Origin: Acidobacteriota bacterium
Lineage (GTDB): Bacteria > Acidobacteriota > Vicinamibacteria > Vicinamibacterales > UBA8438
Assembly (NCBI GenBank): GCA_011523485.1
Contig: WTGR01000338.1
Location: 1 to 11,330, forward strand
Reading direction: 5' to 3'
DNA length: 11,330 nucleotides
The translations under genes and the position numbers were made by a program. Below the pieces are notes generated by a model. It searched no databases. It saw nothing but the letters and a program-made list of their open reading frames with translations, and had not been told where the DNA came from. Shown here in pieces: positions 9,167-11,330 of the stretch (its first letter is position 1; each line of letters starts with the position of its first letter).

Positions 9167-10198
9167 TTACAGACTCCCGCCCGGAGCCCCAAACAGATTC
9201 CCAATCCGCTCCAGTTGAGCTACCACTTCGTTCAGCACCGTGTCATGGTTCTCGCCAATCGGCAGATCGATCCGGAAGTGTTCGTTATCGGGGCTGTAGG
9301 GGCCGCCACGATGGGCTCGCAACGAACTGCGGGCCTCCTGCTCCTCCGGCCACAGCCACAATGGAGAGGCGCCGTGCTCAGCCCACTGCATCCAGTAGAT
9401 GCCGAACCACACACGCTCGCCGTTGAGGTGCAGCCACCATCCATGACCGCCTCCGTAGGGCTGGGACTTCTTCGGAGATTTCACCAGTCCAGTGGCATCG
9501 AGGCGTGCCACGGCACCGTCCACGAGTCGCATCAGGGCCAGAATCCGGCGCGGGATCGCCGTCTTCAATTCCTCGGAAACCAATGGCGGGAAAGCCTCCA
9601 TATCCATCCTCTCAGTGAGTCCTCTCAATTGGGTGATTTCCGAGTCCGCTTTCCCGTCGCCTGCACTGCGAGCCGCCGATGTCATACTATCGAGCAACAC
9701 CGGCCAACTGGTCATCATCAATCGGCGTCCGCCGCTAGCGAGAGCCGTGCTGCGCAAGCCGACAGCTTCCTGGGACGGCACCAGCCTGTACTTTTCCGCT
9801 GCTCGCCGGCACACCTCTGTCCAGAGGTACTTCTCACGGGTTTGCGGTACAACGAAGAGTAGTACCGCCGGACCGCGTTGCGGCAATCGTTCCAGATACG
9901 TGTTGGGTTGCTTGTCCGTGAGTTCTGCCCAGAACTTCAACTCAACAAGCAACCTCTCGGATCCGTTGTCGTCAAAACCGACCAGGTCCACGCGCTCACC
10001 ATCTTCTCCTCTTACCTCGGTGTGGACCTGCGTGATCCTGTCAATGGCGGTGCCGCCATCGTTTACCAGTTGCTCAACCCCGCGTCTGACAGTCTCCGAT
10101 TCCGCCAGTATGTATCCCAGGGCCTCGGTGGCGGCCCGCTCTGTCTGGTTGGTGAACATGGGGATAATGTGAGCGAACAGCGTAGTATCTCCGGTCAT
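9167..10198 (-). CDS. PD-(D/E)XK nuclease-like protein of unknown specificity
   Basis: A 343-residue protein from ATG at 10198. The frame is open further up to 10228, but this ATG has a strong ribosome site (GGAGGGAA about seven bases upstream). The N-terminal half fits a PD-(D/E)XK fold: Glu25 in a first helix, Asp71 in ERVDLVGF, the E-x-K pair at 86-88 in LLVELKFWA, and Gln97 in the following helix, then a hydrophobic strand AVLLFVVP (111-118). The second half (about 180-343) is rich in aromatics (GWWLHLNG, WFGIYWMQWAEHG, SPLWLWPEE) and ends in a helix; I do not recognise a named domain there. GC is lower than in drmD/drmMI: 32 of 60 bases in 9601-9660 by hand count. It lies in the same direction, 205 bases upstream of drmD, so it may be an accessory defence nuclease. 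Alternatively it is an unrelated restriction-like gene that shares the island. The fold call is good; the target and role are unknown. Confidence 0.75.
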   Translation of the reverse strand: MTGDTTLFAHIIPMFTNQTERAATEALGYILAESETVRRGVEQLVNDGGTAIDRITQVHTEVRGEDGERVDLVGFDDNGSERLLVELKFWAELTDKQPNTYLERLPQRGPAVLLFVVPQTREKYLWTEVCRRAAEKYRLVPSQEAVGLRSTALASGGRRLMMTSWPVLLDSMTSAARSAGDGKADSEITQLRGLTERMDMEAFPPLVSEELKTAIPRRILALMRLVDGAVARLDATGLVKSPKKSQPYGGGHGWWLHLNGERVWFGIYWMQWAEHGASPLWLWPEEQEARSSLRAHRGGPYSPDNEHFRIDLPIGENHDTVLNEVVAQLERIGNLFGAPGGSL

Positions 10199-10518
10199 GG
10201 CGGATTCCCTCCGTCCGGTGCGGAGCAATCGTCAAGCCCTTCGGGTCGGCCTGTAGACGTGATCAGGCGGCCTCCTTCCGAGCCTCCGTTGCCATCAGTT
10301 GCCATCAGACCGTGTTGCTCTGGCACGCCATCGAGGAACTGCGCGCCGGGTGCGCCCGGTGCAGCCAGCGCTATCCGTCGCTGCGTCGTCTCGCGCAACG
10401 CGCGCTTGGCCCCGCGGCCGAACCACTTGGGCAGCTTGTCGGCCACGCTGGCCATCTCGCGGTCTCGTAGCTCTCGGTGAGTGCCGAGATAGACGGGAAC
10501 TCGGACGGCATCGGTCAG
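10195..10518 (-). pseudogene. Small hypothetical gene with lost start codon and frame-shifting 10-bp duplication
   Basis: I recognise no family. The frame starts right after an in-frame TAA (10524-10522). Its best start is CTG at 10518-10516, which overlaps the stop of the 69-residue gene as CTGA, the same layout as the common ATGA coupling. From there it reads like a normal protein N-terminus: TDAVRVPVYLGTHREL, then a basic stretch with DKLPKWFGRGAKRALRE. The first standard start is ATG at 10455, 21 codons in. At 10288-10307 a 10-bp unit is repeated in tandem. Removing one copy shifts the frame so that the protein ends cleanly as MATEARKEAA at TGA 10265-10263, giving 81 residues. With the duplication the frame runs on through Gly-rich sequence to a TGA at 10197-10195 that overlaps the nuclease ATG. 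That makes the overlap probably secondary. Whether any product is made is uncertain. Confidence 0.5.
10288..10307. repeat. Perfect 10-bp tandem duplication (GTTGCCATCA x2)
   Basis: Two exact adjacent copies, at 10288-10297 and 10298-10307. Because 10 is not a multiple of three, it changes the reading frame of the small minus-strand gene that contains it. One copy restores a short, clean C-terminus. Looks like a recent replication-slippage event. Confidence 0.8.
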
Positions 10519-10724
10519 AGCTTACGCGCCAGCACTTGCTCACGCTCGCGATCGATGTCTTCGCGAGTTGTGAACTGACCCTGCTGCAGTCGAACGTTTC
10601 CGCTGCTCAGGTTGGACACGATCCGCCTGTCCGTCTCACGTCGCTTGGACTCGTCGGAAGCTGGCGGCGCAGGACGGGTTCGGACGCCGAACGCCGAACG
10701 TGCTGCCTGAATCAGCTTCTTCAT
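10515..10724 (-). CDS. Small hypothetical protein, 69 residues
   Basis: Starts at ATG 10724, with GGGAGGGAGAG ending six bases upstream as ribosome site. The frame is open further upstream to 10973, but that part is Pro/Arg/Gly-rich and unlikely to be translated. The protein has a basic N-terminus (MKKLIQAARSAFGVR), a Pro/Ala linker, and a charged C-terminal half reading IVSNLSSGNVRLQQGQF followed by a predicted helix TTREDIDREREQVLARKL. There is no signal peptide, membrane segment or metal site. I do not recognise the family. It appears to be the first gene of a minus-strand set with the damaged small gene (coupled through CTGA) and the nuclease, so the three may have belonged together. Confident as a gene, because the ribosome site and the composition agree; function unknown. 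Confidence 0.6.
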   Translation of the reverse strand: MKKLIQAARSAFGVRTRPAPPASDESKRRETDRRIVSNLSSGNVRLQQGQFTTREDIDREREQVLARKL

Positions 10725-11100
10725 CGAGGACTCTCCCTCCCTGCCCTGCTCTCGGGCGTGTCCCGTATGCGCAAACCCGGCACTCAGCGAGAATCCGCTG
10801 AACTTCGGCCCAACGCATGCTGAATTCTGTGGAAAACCGGAGCCCGCGTCAACGGACTTGGCCGCGACTCGCCCCGACCCGGCTGGAGCATCCTGGTCCC
10901 ATTGGGCGCGCACCGCCCGGTGGGCGCGCCACGGAATTGGGACTGGGATTCTGGTAACAGCATGCCCACGCACTCCACTAAACTTCTATTGTACAATAGC
11001 TTACAGCAAAGCGAGAAGCGATCCGGCCGTCGGGGCGTAACTCTCGCGCTCCTCGTTCACGAAGGCTTCGCTATCGGGCGACCAAAAAGGCCCGCCAACG
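10725..11100. other. Region without a convincing gene
   Basis: About 375 bases. A minus-strand 60-codon frame (10636-10818, beginning MRWAEVQRILAECRVC) and a plus-strand 46-codon frame starting near 10818 are present, but neither has a ribosome site, and the first overlaps the better-supported 69-residue gene. The region includes a pair of GGGCGCGC direct repeats around 10903-10928 and the palindrome at 10986-10999. It probably holds control sequences for the minus-strand set on its left and perhaps remnants of older genes. Confidence 0.4.
10986..10999. promoter_or_regulatory. Perfect 14-bp palindrome, candidate operator
   Basis: CTATTGTACAATAG is identical on both strands. It is AT-rich within GC-rich surroundings and contains TACAAT, a -10-like hexamer, on each strand. 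Such sites are typical for dimeric helix-turn-helix repressors, including antitoxin-type regulators. It sits between the minus-strand small gene set (start 10724) and the plus-strand hicA (11135). No clear -35 box matches either orientation, so which gene it serves is open. Confidence 0.4.
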
Positions 11101-11120
11101 CTTGATCATTCGCTGCCGTG

Positions 11121-11135
11121 TGTATAGTGCATACA
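11121..11135 (+). promoter_or_regulatory. hicA promoter with overlapping inverted repeat (possible HicB operator)
   Basis: TATAGT at 11123-11128 looks like a -10 box, with a possible TTGATC -35 at 11102-11107 (spacer 15, short). Transcription would begin at or next to the ATG at 11135, giving a leaderless mRNA. The same stretch is an inverted repeat, TGTAT-N5-ATACA, over the -10 box. HicB antitoxins commonly repress their own operon by binding such repeats, so this is a reasonable operator candidate. Confidence 0.45.
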
Positions 11136-11326
11136 TGGACAGCGCGGCGGTCATCGAGCGGCACAAGCGGGCCGGGTGGAAGCGAACGCAGGTGCGCGGC
11201 AACCACTAGCAATTCGCGCACCCGAACCGGCCCGGTCGGGTCACGGTTCAGCACCCGCGCAAGGACATCCCGACCGGCACGCTGCGCAACATCTATCGAC
11301 AGGCCGGATGGCCGTGGGGGAAGTGA
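11135..11326 (+). pseudogene. hicA: HicA-type mRNA interferase toxin, broken by an in-frame amber codon
   Basis: HicA toxins are small double-stranded-RNA-binding-fold ribonucleases that cut mRNA and are held in check by HicB. From ATG 11135 the frame reads 24 residues ending in GWKRTQVRGNH, then TAG at 11207-11209, then continues as QFAHPNRPGRVTVQHPRKD and IPTGTLRNIYRQAGW to TGA at 11324-11326. This is the normal HicA layout: G-S/N-H-x-x-F-x-H-P, then the V-T-V-x-H-P-x-K-D-I-P-x-G-T-L signature, total 63 codons. His24 is the expected catalytic histidine, and the amber replaces the next residue (often His, Lys or Arg in relatives). The truncated product should be inactive. A start codon overlaps the stop as TGATG (ATG at 11326-11328), the usual hicA-hicB junction, but hicB lies outside the window. 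Alternatives are a sequencing error or amber suppression. Confidence 0.85.
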
Positions 11327-11330
11327 TGCA

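Noticed and set aside
10784..10996. Minus-strand 70-codon frame (and the overlapping 10902-11105 plus-strand frame)
   Set aside because: Arg/Pro/Gly-rich, no ribosome site, no similarity to known proteins that I can see; start falls within the palindrome.
11081..11101. Imperfect inverted repeat around the A5/T5 run as a terminator
   Set aside because: Stem has three mismatches in eight positions, and no gene ends next to it.

Overview
The window is very GC-rich over most of its length, with G/C at third codon positions, and its genes are bacterial in style. I cannot assign a phylum from sequence alone. Almost everything lies on the minus strand, so read it from right to left. It looks like a genomic defence island: a DISARM-type helicase and methyltransferase pair, an extra PD-(D/E)XK nuclease, and a HicA toxin remnant.

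Right edge (about 10720-11330): a hicA toxin gene on the plus strand, broken by an amber codon just after its catalytic histidine, with a start codon for a likely hicB overlapping its stop. To its left is a ~400-base stretch with no convincing gene, holding a perfect 14-bp palindrome. Next, on the minus strand, come a 69-residue hypothetical protein (10515-10724), a damaged small gene (10195-10518) and a PD-(D/E)XK nuclease-like protein (9167-10198). These three may form one small operon. The damaged gene appears to have lost its ATG (now CTG, overlapping the previous stop) and to carry a 10-bp tandem duplication that replaces its C-terminus.

Centre (5642-8961): an SNF2-family helicase of the DISARM DrmD type, about 1106 residues when reconstructed. 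It is interrupted by a one-base deletion in helicase motif V at about 7088-7090. Eight bases after its stop begins a very large adenine-N6 methyltransferase (5633 to beyond the left edge, at least 1877 residues). It has a DPACGSGTF SAM-binding motif, an NPPW catalytic motif, and a target-recognition region clearly lower in GC than the rest. The pair matches drmD-drmMI of class 1 DISARM, an anti-phage system in which the methyltransferase marks self DNA and helicases and other Drm proteins act on incoming DNA. The core genes drmA, drmB and drmC are not in the window. If this is DISARM, they should lie beyond the left edge.

A recurring theme is damage. The drmD frameshift, the hicA amber codon, the lost start codon and the 10-bp duplication each sit in an otherwise well-preserved reading frame. 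Either this island is decaying, or the assembly has base-level errors. Read-level data would separate these.
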